Below are positions 53,020 to 61,388 of a stretch of DNA of 64,000 bases, piece after piece. The notes below the pieces were generated by a model. That model made no database searches. It was not told the DNA's origin and was given only the letters and a program-made list of their open reading frames with translations. The translations under genes were made by a program, and so were the position numbers. The first letter of the stretch is position 1. Every line of letters starts with the position of its first letter. Source of the stretch: Croceitalea sp947503285 (GTDB lineage Bacteria; Bacteroidota; Bacteroidia; Flavobacteriales; Flavobacteriaceae); NCBI RefSeq assembly GCF_036985505.1, contig NZ_BTGQ01000005.1:248001-312000 (forward strand), in the 5' to 3' direction.

Positions 53020-56000
53020 TTGAAAAAAAAAGAACAATACCACCCGACTTTACTCCCCATTATCTTTTGTTTTTATATCACGGGCATTTTATGTGCTCAG
53101 CAAGATATAAATCTTAAGAGCTACAACGAGTCAATAGATACTTTCTATGAAGTTTTAATAAACGGAGGAACTAAAAAATATGACTCCTTAATCCCTAAGT
53201 TGGCAAACTTAGAAATCAAACTAAAAAAAGACCACCCAAAGGAATATGTAGGGGCATTGGTGTTTCAAGCTCGTATGTTGACCATGCGCAGGAGAATGCA
53301 AGCGGCTCAGAACAAATTACGGCTGGCAAAGTACAATTATGTAAAATTGAATGTAATGGTGCCCGCCTATGAACAGGTATTTCATTTTCTGGATGGGTAT
53401 TTAAAGTTACAGATAACCAGAAAGTATGATTATGAGGGAACGCAATCTGCGTTGGAGAAGATCAAAAAATATAAGGAGGTAGACGAAGTAGTTCTGGCTC
53501 AAATGGAAGAAAACGTTGGGAAAACAGATATTGATTTTGCCAATTACAATAAAGCTTTAGAACATTTTAAAAAAGCCAAGGACATCTACCATAAGAAGGG
53601 CTTAAGACTTTTGGAAGCCGGGGCTTTGAATTTAATGGGAGTTGCGCATGATGGACTGGAAAACCTGGACAGTGTACTGTATTACAGCGAGCTTTCTATC
53701 CAAGAGTTTGAAGCGCTTAAAAATCCAAACTACTTAGGCCTAGCATCTGCAACCTACAATGTGGGACTTTTGTATCATGATCGATTAAATAATGCAAATC
53801 GTGCAGAAGCTTATTACAAAAAAGCGGTTGTCTATGATATTAAGGATGCGGGAGAGACCAATCCCTATTTATGCGTTGATTATCGTGCCTTGGCCGAAAC
53901 TTATATTCTAAAAAATGATATTACCAAAGCGTTGTTATATGCTGAAAAAGCTGTGGAACAAGGTGAAAAATATTTTGGAAAAAACGACTCAAGAACGGCC
54001 CAGGCAATGCTTGTTCTTTCCAAAACCCACCTCATCAAAGGTAATATTGAACGTGCCAATTTCTACGTAGAAATGGCCTCTGACATATTTGGCGGAATGG
54101 TATCGGAAAATCATCGGTGGTTTGTAGAAACCTATTTTGCAACAGCTGAAATCAGAAAATCAGAAAATAAAAATTTAGAAGCTGAAGTATTATGGGAAAA
54201 AGCCTTGGCCATATCAAAACGTATAGAAAGAGAGCTTTATATAATTCAAGCCTATGAGAAATTAACGCTTCACCACGAAGAAAACGGCAACTACCCGAGG
54301 GCAATAAAGTATTCAGATAGTCTTGCCATACTTCTCAAAAACAAATTTAAAGAAGCCAAATATCGTCAATGGAATCAGCGCCTTATGAATTTGAGATTAA
54401 GGCAATCGGCAAGTAACCATAAGATTTTAGCAAGTGAAATAGAAGGATTAAAAATCGATTTTCCCTCTAAAAAGTCAAACCCTGCATTGTGGTTATCACT
54501 CTTAGAAATTCAGTTAGATCCCATACCTGTCTCAAATGATCAGATAGAGGACTGCAAAAAAAATCTGGATATGCTATTGGACTTAATAGCGTTAAGCAGA
54601 AATAACTTTTCGAATCAACAAAACCGCATTTTTTATAATAAAAAGTTACAACGTCTTATTGAGAAGGGTCTGTATACAGCATTCATGGCGTATCAAAAAA
54701 CAAATGATTTGTTTTTTAAAGACATAGTATTCAAGTTGATGGAGGTCAACAAAAATTCGGCCTTACTCGAAGGGTTACAGAATGTGCGGTACAAAAAAAT
54801 CGGAAAGGTACCTCCAAGCCTAATAACATTGGAGCAGGAAACGCTAGAGGCCCTTCAGGATACAAAACAGAATATCCTCTATTTGTACAATAAAAAAAAG
54901 ATTGATTCTGTAAAGTTGAGAAGCTTAAAGAACAGATTGATCACATTAGATGCAAAAAATGACAGTATCAATCAAGTATTAGTTAAGGCTTTTCCAAAAT
55001 ACCGTCAGCTTAAAAAGCTAAGTGTGAAGCAGTCTTATCAAGAATACCGTAAAAACTACCAAAAATCTGATGAAGTGGTATTGGAGTATCTACTTGGAGA
55101 AAAAGGATGGTACCGGTTTATGATGACAAATGATCATGTTACTATTGAAAGATTTGATAATGTAGAAGAGCTTCGTGATATGATACACAAGCTTAGAAAG
55201 GGTTTGCTAGGTAGAAAAAAGATTGCTAAAGCATGCAAACAACTATATTCATGGCTTATACCAGACTTGCCTAAAACAATAAACACTGTTTCAGTTGTTG
55301 CAGATGACGTCCTTAGTTTCGTGCCATTTGAAATTCTTAATAATGGTAGTGGTTATTTATTTGAGAAATATGCGCTGCGCTATGGGGGGTCGTTACAGTT
55401 ACTTAAGGAACAGGGTTTAATTGCCAAAGAAGGTGAAAAATGGTGCGGGTTTGCCCCTGAATACACCGAAAACGTACTTCCCAGAAACCAGAAAGAGGTC
55501 CAAGAAATTGGAAAATTAATTCAAGGAGAAGTCTTTTTAAGAAAAGAAGCAACAAAAACCAATTTTATTAACAATGCAACTGGAAAAGATATACTTCACT
55601 TAGCATTACATACAGAGCTGGACAAGGTCAACCCTATGAACAACAGAATGTTATTTTCAAAGGATAGCACCGAAATAGAGGAAAGCAGAGCACTCACAGC
55701 TTCGGAGGTTTACGGTTTGGAGCTAGACGCTAACTTGGTAGTTTTAAGTTCCTGTAATACAGGTTTTGGTAAGTTGGAAAGTGGTGAGGGAGTGATGAAC
55801 ATATCCCGGGCATTTACTTATGCTGGGGTTTCGTCTACTCTAATCAGTCTTTGGAAGGTTCCTGATAAAGAAACCGCCCAAATCATGACCTACTTTTACA
55901 AGTTCCTAAAAAAAGGACAATCCAAAGACGTTGCATTACAAAATGCCAAATTGGAGTACCTGGCCAATACCGAAGATGAATTACTGAAGCATCCTTATTA

Positions 56001-56133
56001 TTGGGCAGGTTTTATAGTTTCTGGAGACACCTCCCCCATAGTTGAAAAGTACTATTGGCCTTGGCTCTTAGTAGTCTTAGGCATTGTTTTGTCAGTTCTC
56101 TTATTCCGAAAAAAATCAGTCGAGCGTCTTTAA
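53020..56133 (+). CDS. TPR-CHAT (caspase-like) protease, inner-membrane anchored, TTG start
   Basis: 1,037 residues. A signal peptide (IIFCFYITGILCAQQ) is followed by TPR-type helical repeats to about residue 480 (for example AEAYYKKAVVYDIKDAG, ALLYAEKAVEQGEKYFG) and a helical linker. The CHAT domain spans about 680-1005. The caspase-type dyad is present: His864 in LHLALHTEL and Cys912 in VLSSCNTGFG, with the family motifs GEGVMNISRAFTYAGV, SLWKVPDKETAQIM and HPYYWAGFIVSGD. One helix (WPWLLVVLGIVLSVLLF) and a basic tail (RKKSVERL) end it, so the protease should face the periplasm. No ATG lies near the start; TTG 53020 fits the signal peptide. The 3' end overlaps the convergent anti-sigma-like gene by 18 bp. 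Substrates are unknown. Confidence 0.93.
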   Translation: MKKKEQYHPTLLPIIFCFYITGILCAQQDINLKSYNESIDTFYEVLINGGTKKYDSLIPKLANLEIKLKKDHPKEYVGALVFQARMLTMRRRMQAAQNKLRLAKYNYVKLNVMVPAYEQVFHFLDGYLKLQITRKYDYEGTQSALEKIKKYKEVDEVVLAQMEENVGKTDIDFANYNKALEHFKKAKDIYHKKGLRLLEAGALNLMGVAHDGLENLDSVLYYSELSIQEFEALKNPNYLGLASATYNVGLLYHDRLNNANRAEAYYKKAVVYDIKDAGETNPYLCVDYRALAETYILKNDITKALLYAEKAVEQGEKYFGKNDSRTAQAMLVLSKTHLIKGNIERANFYVEMASDIFGGMVSENHRWFVETYFATAEIRKSENKNLEAEVLWEKALAISKRIERELYIIQAYEKLTLHHEENGNYPRAIKYSDSLAILLKNKFKEAKYRQWNQRLMNLRLRQSASNHKILASEIEGLKIDFPSKKSNPALWLSLLEIQLDPIPVSNDQIEDCKKNLDMLLDLIALSRNNFSNQQNRIFYNKKLQRLIEKGLYTAFMAYQKTNDLFFKDIVFKLMEVNKNSALLEGLQNVRYKKIGKVPPSLITLEQETLEALQDTKQNILYLYNKKKIDSVKLRSLKNRLITLDAKNDSINQVLVKAFPKYRQLKKLSVKQSYQEYRKNYQKSDEVVLEYLLGEKGWYRFMMTNDHVTIERFDNVEELRDMIHKLRKGLLGRKKIAKACKQLYSWLIPDLPKTINTVSVVADDVLSFVPFEILNNGSGYLFEKYALRYGGSLQLLKEQGLIAKEGEKWCGFAPEYTENVLPRNQKEVQEIGKLIQGEVFLRKEATKTNFINNATGKDILHLALHTELDKVNPMNNRMLFSKDSTEIEESRALTASEVYGLELDANLVVLSSCNTGFGKLESGEGVMNISRAFTYAGVSSTLISLWKVPDKETAQIMTYFYKFLKKGQSKDVALQNAKLEYLANTEDELLKHPYYWAGFIVSGDTSPIVEKYYWPWLLVVLGIVLSVLLFRKKSVERL

Positions 56134-56838
56134 AAGCACATTAGCTTTTTTCACATTGTATTTGTTTTGGGCAACAACTCGCTCAAGGCTTTTCTTGGCA
56201 TTGACCACATCATCCAATTTTAAATAAGCCATGGCCAAATACCAATGCGATTTTTGGGTAAGTGTATCCTTGGTTTTTAAATGCGCATGTAATGCAACAA
56301 TGGCTTCTCTAGGTCTGTTCAATTGTAATAATGCATTGGCTTTGTAGAATAGAAAATGGGGGGTATTGGTAGTTTCGTATAATTTTTCGAACAATTCCAA
56401 CGCCTCCTTATATTCCCCTTTCTCATAATGTGCAAAAGCTTGGGTCTTTAAATCTTTTTGTTGGGTAGTACGTGTGATGGGGTGAACCACGTTTCGGTAG
56501 GGTTCAAAATTTTCCGTATAGAGTATTTGGGTATCGGGAGCACCTTGTCTTGTTGCAAAATAGGTAATGCTGAACACCAGTGCCAAAGAGGCGGCGACCC
56601 ACCAGATTTTTGCAATACTTGCCATCTTTTTGCCGTGGTGTTCCGCTTCAAAACCTGCAACCATTTCACGGGCCATAACGTCATCCTCGGCTTCGGCGAC
56701 CTTGTTGAGGTCTTGAAGCAGCTTGACCTCGGCCTTAAAGGATGGGTCTTCCAATAGCAGCGTATCAAAACGAAGCTGTTCCTCCTTCGAAAGCGACTGT
56801 GTCAAGAATTTCGCGATAAGTTGGTCTTTATCCATCAT
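56116..56838 (-). CDS. Probable membrane anti-sigma factor with periplasmic TPR domain
   Basis: 240 residues. A cytoplasmic N-terminal part (about 1-75: IAKFLTQSLSKEEQLRFDTL, with the SxEExxxF pattern of Bacteroidota anti-sigma factors) precedes one helix (about 77-95). The rest is a periplasmic TPR region (about 110-240: AFAHYEKGEYKEALELFEKL, KANALLQLNRPREAIVALHA, LAMAYLKLDDVVNAKKSLER). It starts 3 bp after the ECF sigma gene on the same strand, the usual position of an anti-sigma factor. No zinc motif is seen. Inferred role: it binds the sigma factor until TPR partners or proteolysis on the periplasmic side release it. Confidence 0.78.
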   Translation of the reverse strand: MMDKDQLIAKFLTQSLSKEEQLRFDTLLLEDPSFKAEVKLLQDLNKVAEAEDDVMAREMVAGFEAEHHGKKMASIAKIWWVAASLALVFSITYFATRQGAPDTQILYTENFEPYRNVVHPITRTTQQKDLKTQAFAHYEKGEYKEALELFEKLYETTNTPHFLFYKANALLQLNRPREAIVALHAHLKTKDTLTQKSHWYLAMAYLKLDDVVNAKKSLERVVAQNKYNVKKANVLLKTLD

Positions 56839-56841
56839 CCG

Positions 56842-57381
56842 TTAGTTCATCATTTGCTTCAGGGTTTTGAGGCATCTGGATTTTTGCGCTTTGACCGTAT
56901 TCGCATTTCCATATTCAGTTTGTTCAACGATTTCCTCAATAGTAAGTCCCCTATAATAGAATAAGGTTAACACCAATTGGCATTTTTTACCCAGTTTTAC
57001 AAAAAAGGTCCGCAACAGCCTTTGCTCTTTGGTCAATTCTGAACTTGGTTCAATTTCAATCCCTTCCACTGCTTCATTAACCACATGCAATGGGTTTTCC
57101 ATGGCTATGGTTTTCGATTCTCTTTTGAGCGCATCAAAGAGCATGTATTTTCCAATACCAAAAAGATAAGACTTTAGGCTGCCCTGCATGTTTTCCAGTT
57201 TTCCCTGAATGGCTTTTTTGCGCAAAGCCAGAAACGCTTCTTGGTACACATCTAAAATAAGGGAATTGTCCGCACCTAGGGACTTTCCAAAATTTAAGAA
57301 AGCACCCCGGTAGTTGTTGTACAAGGCCTTCAGTTTTAGCCTATCATCTGATTTTAAATGCTCGAGTTGCGTTAGGTCCAC
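56842..57381 (-). CDS. ECF-type RNA polymerase sigma factor, GTG start
   Basis: 179 residues. Region 2 spans about residues 18-90 (ALYNNYRGAFLNFGKSLG; ILDVYQEAFLALRK; LKSYLFGIGKYMLFDALKRE) and region 4 about 120-178 (KLGKKCQLVLTLFYYRGLTI; YGNANTVKAQKSRCLKTLKQ). The start is GTG at 57381. It lies 3 bp before the TPR anti-sigma gene, so both are made together. It is divergent from the OmpA-family gene by 79 bp. ECF sigmas often drive their own and adjacent promoters, so the genes at 57461-62150 are candidate targets, though I cannot identify a shared promoter sequence. Confidence 0.9.
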   Translation of the reverse strand: MDLTQLEHLKSDDRLKLKALYNNYRGAFLNFGKSLGADNSLILDVYQEAFLALRKKAIQGKLENMQGSLKSYLFGIGKYMLFDALKRESKTIAMENPLHVVNEAVEGIEIEPSSELTKEQRLLRTFFVKLGKKCQLVLTLFYYRGLTIEEIVEQTEYGNANTVKAQKSRCLKTLKQMMN

Positions 57382-57460
57382 TCAAAAAAATTTTTCAGCC
57401 AAATGTTAACCTCTTGTTTCGGGGATAAGACTAAAGGTAAATAGAACTAAATAAATAACA

Positions 57461-58816
57461 ATGAAAATACCATGTAATACAAAGATTGTCTGGGTAATCG
57501 GCCTCTTTCTAATGATGGCTGCAAATGCAAACGCACAGTTTTTAAAAAAACTTAAAAAGCGGGCTGAAGAAAGTGTGAACAGAACCGTGGAACGCAAGGT
57601 TGAAGAAAAGACAGAACAGAAGACCGAACAGGCTATCGATAGTCTTTTTGAAATGGGCAAGGGCAAAAAAAAGGGAAAGAAAAGAAAAGGCACCAAAAAC
57701 GGTAATGATACAGAAAATGAAATGTCCATGGACCACGATATGGATGGTGATGACATGTCAGATACCCCTACGGAAGAAACCTCTTTTGAAGCCTATTCAA
57801 AATTTGATTTTACTCCAGGCGAAACGATTATTGGTTTTGAAGACTTCTCACAAGATGAGCTAGGGGATCTTCCTGCAAGGTGGAACACGAACACTTCTGC
57901 CGAAATAGTGGATCTCAGCACACAAAATGGAAAATGGATGCGTATTGGTTTGGGCAAAAGCGCCTTTGTAGCAGATTTCATCACTGAAATACCTGAAAAT
58001 TTTACAATTGAATTTGATGTCATTTTTGATTTTGAACCAAGTAAATGGTCTTACAGCCGAAGATTGGGCTTTATCCTTTCTGATTTGGAGGACCCTAACT
58101 ATAGCTTGGACAAAGATCAAGTCGGGAAAAACTTTTTTAGAATGAACTTAGTGGGCGATATAGGCTCTGAATACTTTAAGGTAACCCCCAATCCGCAACA
58201 AAAGGCAAATGCACGTTTTCCACTTGAGCAGTTGTCTAAGAACAGCACCCAAAGGGGAATTCCCATGCACGTGTCCATTTGGCGCCAAAAAACACGTGTA
58301 CGGGTCTATGTAGATGAAAAAAAGGTATTTGATGTGCCAAGGGCTTTAGAAAAGGGGGTCGTTGCGAGAACCCTTCGATTACAAAGCCATGTATCTGAAG
58401 AAAACGAGTACTTCTACATCAGTAACATTCGCTATGCCGTTGGAAAGCCCGATATGCGTAATAAGCTGCTAACGGAAGGAAAATTGGTTACCTATGGCAT
58501 AACGTTTGATTCCGGTTCGGCCATATTACGACCAGAATCCCACGGTACGCTCAAAAAATTGGCGGCCATTTTGAACGAAAACCCTGAAGTACAGGTGGAA
58601 ATTATGGGCCATACCGATAGCGATGGTGATGCCGATTTCAATATGGACCTCTCCATGATGAGGGCTTCAGCCGTAGCCCATGCGTTGGAAGCGCAATTTG
58701 GGGTTTCGCCAAATCAATTGTCTTCTAGCGGAAAGGGCGAGACCGAGTTGTTGGACACGGGTAACTCCCCCGAAAGCAAGGCCAAAAATAGACGGGTGGA
58801 ATTCATAAAACGCTAA
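57461..58816 (+). CDS. OmpA family outer-membrane protein with lectin-like middle domain
   Basis: 451 residues. A signal peptide (FLMMAANANAQ) is followed by a helical charged segment (residues about 30-60), a Lys-rich block (KGKKKGKKRKGTKNG) and an acidic Met/His/Asp block (MSMDHDMDGDDMSD). A beta-rich domain spans about 110-325 and resembles a laminin-G/concanavalin-like sandwich (GFEDFSQDELGDLPARWNTN; FTIEFDVIFDFEPSKWSYSR; RVYVDEKKVFDVPRAL). The OmpA domain is C-terminal (about 345-451: ITFDSGSAILRPESHGTLKK; VEIMGHTDSDGDADFN; AKNRRVEFIK). OmpA domains bind peptidoglycan and anchor the envelope. It is first in a run of four rightward genes, 79 bp from the divergent ECF sigma gene. Confidence 0.9.
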   Translation: MKIPCNTKIVWVIGLFLMMAANANAQFLKKLKKRAEESVNRTVERKVEEKTEQKTEQAIDSLFEMGKGKKKGKKRKGTKNGNDTENEMSMDHDMDGDDMSDTPTEETSFEAYSKFDFTPGETIIGFEDFSQDELGDLPARWNTNTSAEIVDLSTQNGKWMRIGLGKSAFVADFITEIPENFTIEFDVIFDFEPSKWSYSRRLGFILSDLEDPNYSLDKDQVGKNFFRMNLVGDIGSEYFKVTPNPQQKANARFPLEQLSKNSTQRGIPMHVSIWRQKTRVRVYVDEKKVFDVPRALEKGVVARTLRLQSHVSEENEYFYISNIRYAVGKPDMRNKLLTEGKLVTYGITFDSGSAILRPESHGTLKKLAAILNENPEVQVEIMGHTDSDGDADFNMDLSMMRASAVAHALEAQFGVSPNQLSSSGKGETELLDTGNSPESKAKNRRVEFIKR

Positions 58817-58828
58817 AAAACAAACATA

Positions 58829-60322
58829 ATGAAAACAGTATACAGTATTGCCTTGGGGCTGCTCATGGTATGGGCCACCTATGGCCAAACCTTTAAAAAA
58901 GCAGAAGGAAGTGGAACGGATGTTACCATAAGTAAAAAAGGGGAAATCTTCGTAGTGGGCACCTCTAAGCAGATTTTCAAATATGATTTTAAGATTGAGG
59001 ACTTTAGATTGCACTCTAAAGCCAATAGAAGCGCCAAAGCCATTGCAGCAGCCCAAGAAAAGTTTTCTTACCTACTCACCAACGACGGCCGTATGCACAT
59101 TACATATGCCACCAATGACAGTAGAATAGGCGCTATCGGTTCTTTGAAGCTCATAGATATTTATGTAGGGGAGAACAATGCGCTTTGGGGCGTTGATACA
59201 AGGGGTGCCGTTAAGCGATATAGTTCAAGTTGGCAGCCGTTTTCCATAGCGGGGAATAATAACAAAAAGGTATGTGTAAACAATTCGGGCCGGGTTTTTA
59301 CCCTGAAAAACGACAATACGATTTACGAATATTACAATGGTGCGAAAAGGAAACTACCAGGTGCCGCCACCGATATTACGTATGACCATGCCCAAAAGAA
59401 ATTGTATGTGCTGGGTACCTCAAAGCGTTTTTTTGTGTGGAACCCAGGGCGTAAAAACTGGGATTTGGTCAAAAACACGCGGAATGACTTCAAAAGCATC
59501 GCTGCCCATAACGGCCAGTTGTGGGGCACTACCACAAGAAATGAAATTTATACCACGGCAAACGTTAAAAAAACGACATCAAATAATTTAGGCAACAAGA
59601 AACTGAAAATTACCCTGACCAAGGTAGAATGCCTTAAAAATGGCGATGGAGGGAACAATGCTGATGACTATTTTCTAGAGTTTTTCACCACATTAAACGT
59701 GACAAATAGGAACTTTCCTTTAAGGGGTAAAGAATATTTAAAACTGGAATCCGAGATTAAAGAATACGGTGAGAATAGAAACCTCTACATTGATTATAGA
59801 CACCGCCGACAGGAAGGGAAGCTGGCACACGATTTTACATGGTACCTAGTAGATAAAGAGACAGAACGGATGTTGGCAAAGCGACAACTTCATGTACAAC
59901 CAAAAAAGTCTATAAATATTAATAATAGCGGCTATTTTGAGCTTAAGGGCACTAACACTATCAAAGAAAGTAACTCCCAATTTTATATCGGTGCCACATT
60001 GGGTGAAATTACCCATAGAACAACTTTACAATTGAAAGCACCGGGCTGGGAAATAACCAAGATTATTGGCGAGAAGAAAAAAATCAATCTTCCCTTGGCA
60101 TTAGACTACTTGTCCAAAACAAAAAACAAAGGTGACTTCTCCTTTAGCAGAGCTCCGTACTATCGCATGGGTACAGGCTATGCCGGGCTTACTTTGGATG
60201 AAGACGCAGGTGGACATCGCTCCATGAGCGGATATTTCTACGGCTTAAGTAGGGAAGATGAAGATGGGACCAAGGTTACACGTGAGGCCAAAGTCCATTT
60301 TACCATTGAATTAATAGATTAA
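58829..60322 (+). CDS. Secreted tectonin-like beta-propeller protein with novel C-terminal domain
   Basis: 497 residues with a signal peptide (GLLMVWATYGQ). Residues about 21-245 hold some six short repeats of the tectonin type (GTDVTISKKGEIFVVGTSKQ; DIYVGENNALWGVDTRGAVK; KVCVNNSGRVFTLKNDNTIY), a probable beta-propeller used in other proteins to bind sugars or proteins. From about residue 258 a domain begins (KLKITLTKVECLKNGDGGNN) that recurs in the next gene: the GDG-x-N-x-D-D-Y motif, NNSGYFEL, INLPLALDYL, and a C-terminal VHFTIELID. I know no family for it. It follows the OmpA gene by 12 bp and precedes its paralogue-like neighbour by 11 bp. The protein probably acts at the cell surface or in the periplasm. 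Confidence 0.8.
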   Translation: MKTVYSIALGLLMVWATYGQTFKKAEGSGTDVTISKKGEIFVVGTSKQIFKYDFKIEDFRLHSKANRSAKAIAAAQEKFSYLLTNDGRMHITYATNDSRIGAIGSLKLIDIYVGENNALWGVDTRGAVKRYSSSWQPFSIAGNNNKKVCVNNSGRVFTLKNDNTIYEYYNGAKRKLPGAATDITYDHAQKKLYVLGTSKRFFVWNPGRKNWDLVKNTRNDFKSIAAHNGQLWGTTTRNEIYTTANVKKTTSNNLGNKKLKITLTKVECLKNGDGGNNADDYFLEFFTTLNVTNRNFPLRGKEYLKLESEIKEYGENRNLYIDYRHRRQEGKLAHDFTWYLVDKETERMLAKRQLHVQPKKSININNSGYFELKGTNTIKESNSQFYIGATLGEITHRTTLQLKAPGWEITKIIGEKKKINLPLALDYLSKTKNKGDFSFSRAPYYRMGTGYAGLTLDEDAGGHRSMSGYFYGLSREDEDGTKVTREAKVHFTIELID

Positions 60323-60333
60323 AACCAAGCACA

Positions 60334-61377
60334 ATGAAAACAATATTAAAATCAACAGTATTGGTACTGTTTCTAGTGGGAATTCAAACATATGGCAATG
60401 CACAAACCAAATGTAACGACGATGCCTATGCCGGCCAGGAATGGGCAGGCGAATGGGACACCAATTTCGGGAAATTGATCCTTACCCAAAAAGGGAGTAA
60501 AGTAAGCGGAACCTATAAAAACGTGGGCAAGATAGATGCCTTTTATAACAAGCTGACAGGTAAACTAAAGGGAACCTTTACCAATAATGGCAAAAAGGGC
60601 AGTTTTGAGTTCACCTTTACTTCTTGCGAAGGGTTCTCGGGCAAATGGGGCTGGGGCACAAGCATGGACAAGGGACGTTGGACTGGAAAACGAAAAGGGG
60701 TAAATAATCCTGCTGCCCCACTGCAACTTAAGATCACGCTCAACGGAATCCGCGCCTTACAGGGCGGGGATGGCAAGGGCAACCCTGATGATTATAGCCT
60801 AAATTTCACGCCCGAACTTATCACGCTCAACAAAAGGCAGACCCTGCGAAACAAGGCGTTTAATTTTAGGAAAAGCTATCACCAGAACAAAACCAAGGGC
60901 AACATCCTATTTTCCAGTGGTAGTGGGCAGATCCATATAGAACCGGATTATCCCCCGACCAGAAAAGACCGGTCTACCAACCCAAAGAAATATGCCAAAA
61001 TTGAAAACTCTGGGCAGTTCAGAATCGCAAGGTCCGATTACGAAAAGTCCAGAATTAAAATGCACATTGAATTTAGCTTGTTGGAAAACACAACGGCCAA
61101 CATTTTGACCAGGCCCGATGCCCCCTACTGGCTTATTAAAAACAAAAAGGTCCCCGTGAATATTAAATTGGTATTGGATTATTTGACCGGGCTTAAAACC
61201 AAGGCCCAGGTGGAAGCCAGTTTAAATGAGTTTTTAGGGGGTAAAAATGTGTTGACTTTTAGCTTATCGGAGCAAAACGGAAAAAGAAAAGCAAAAGGAT
61301 ACATTGTGGTACAGACCACAGAAGACAGGCAAACCTATAAAGCTGGAGTACCCTTTACAATCGAATTGGTAAACTAA
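60334..61377 (+). CDS. Secreted protein: beta-barrel-like N-domain plus the same novel C-terminal domain
   Basis: 347 residues with a signal peptide (LVGIQTYGNAQ). Residues about 35-120 form a small beta-domain with the pattern WAGEWDTNFGKLILTQKGSK, VSGTY and FSGKWGWG, a G/W/T-rich calycin-like repeat seen in bacterial surface proteins. From about residue 131 the domain shared with the previous gene starts (LQLKITLNGIRALQGGDGKG, then NPDDYSLNF); it also has IENSGQFRI, VNIKLVLDYL and VPFTIELVN. Two Cys (27 and 98) flank the N-domain and may pair. The function is unknown. It lies 11 bp after and 11 bp before its operon neighbours. Confidence 0.78.
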   Translation: MKTILKSTVLVLFLVGIQTYGNAQTKCNDDAYAGQEWAGEWDTNFGKLILTQKGSKVSGTYKNVGKIDAFYNKLTGKLKGTFTNNGKKGSFEFTFTSCEGFSGKWGWGTSMDKGRWTGKRKGVNNPAAPLQLKITLNGIRALQGGDGKGNPDDYSLNFTPELITLNKRQTLRNKAFNFRKSYHQNKTKGNILFSSGSGQIHIEPDYPPTRKDRSTNPKKYAKIENSGQFRIARSDYEKSRIKMHIEFSLLENTTANILTRPDAPYWLIKNKKVPVNIKLVLDYLTGLKTKAQVEASLNEFLGGKNVLTFSLSEQNGKRKAKGYIVVQTTEDRQTYKAGVPFTIELVN

Positions 61378-61388
61378 AAAATCAAGGT

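Noticed and set aside
58667..59056. 129-codon leftward frame
   Set aside because: Antisense to the OmpA and tectonin-like genes.
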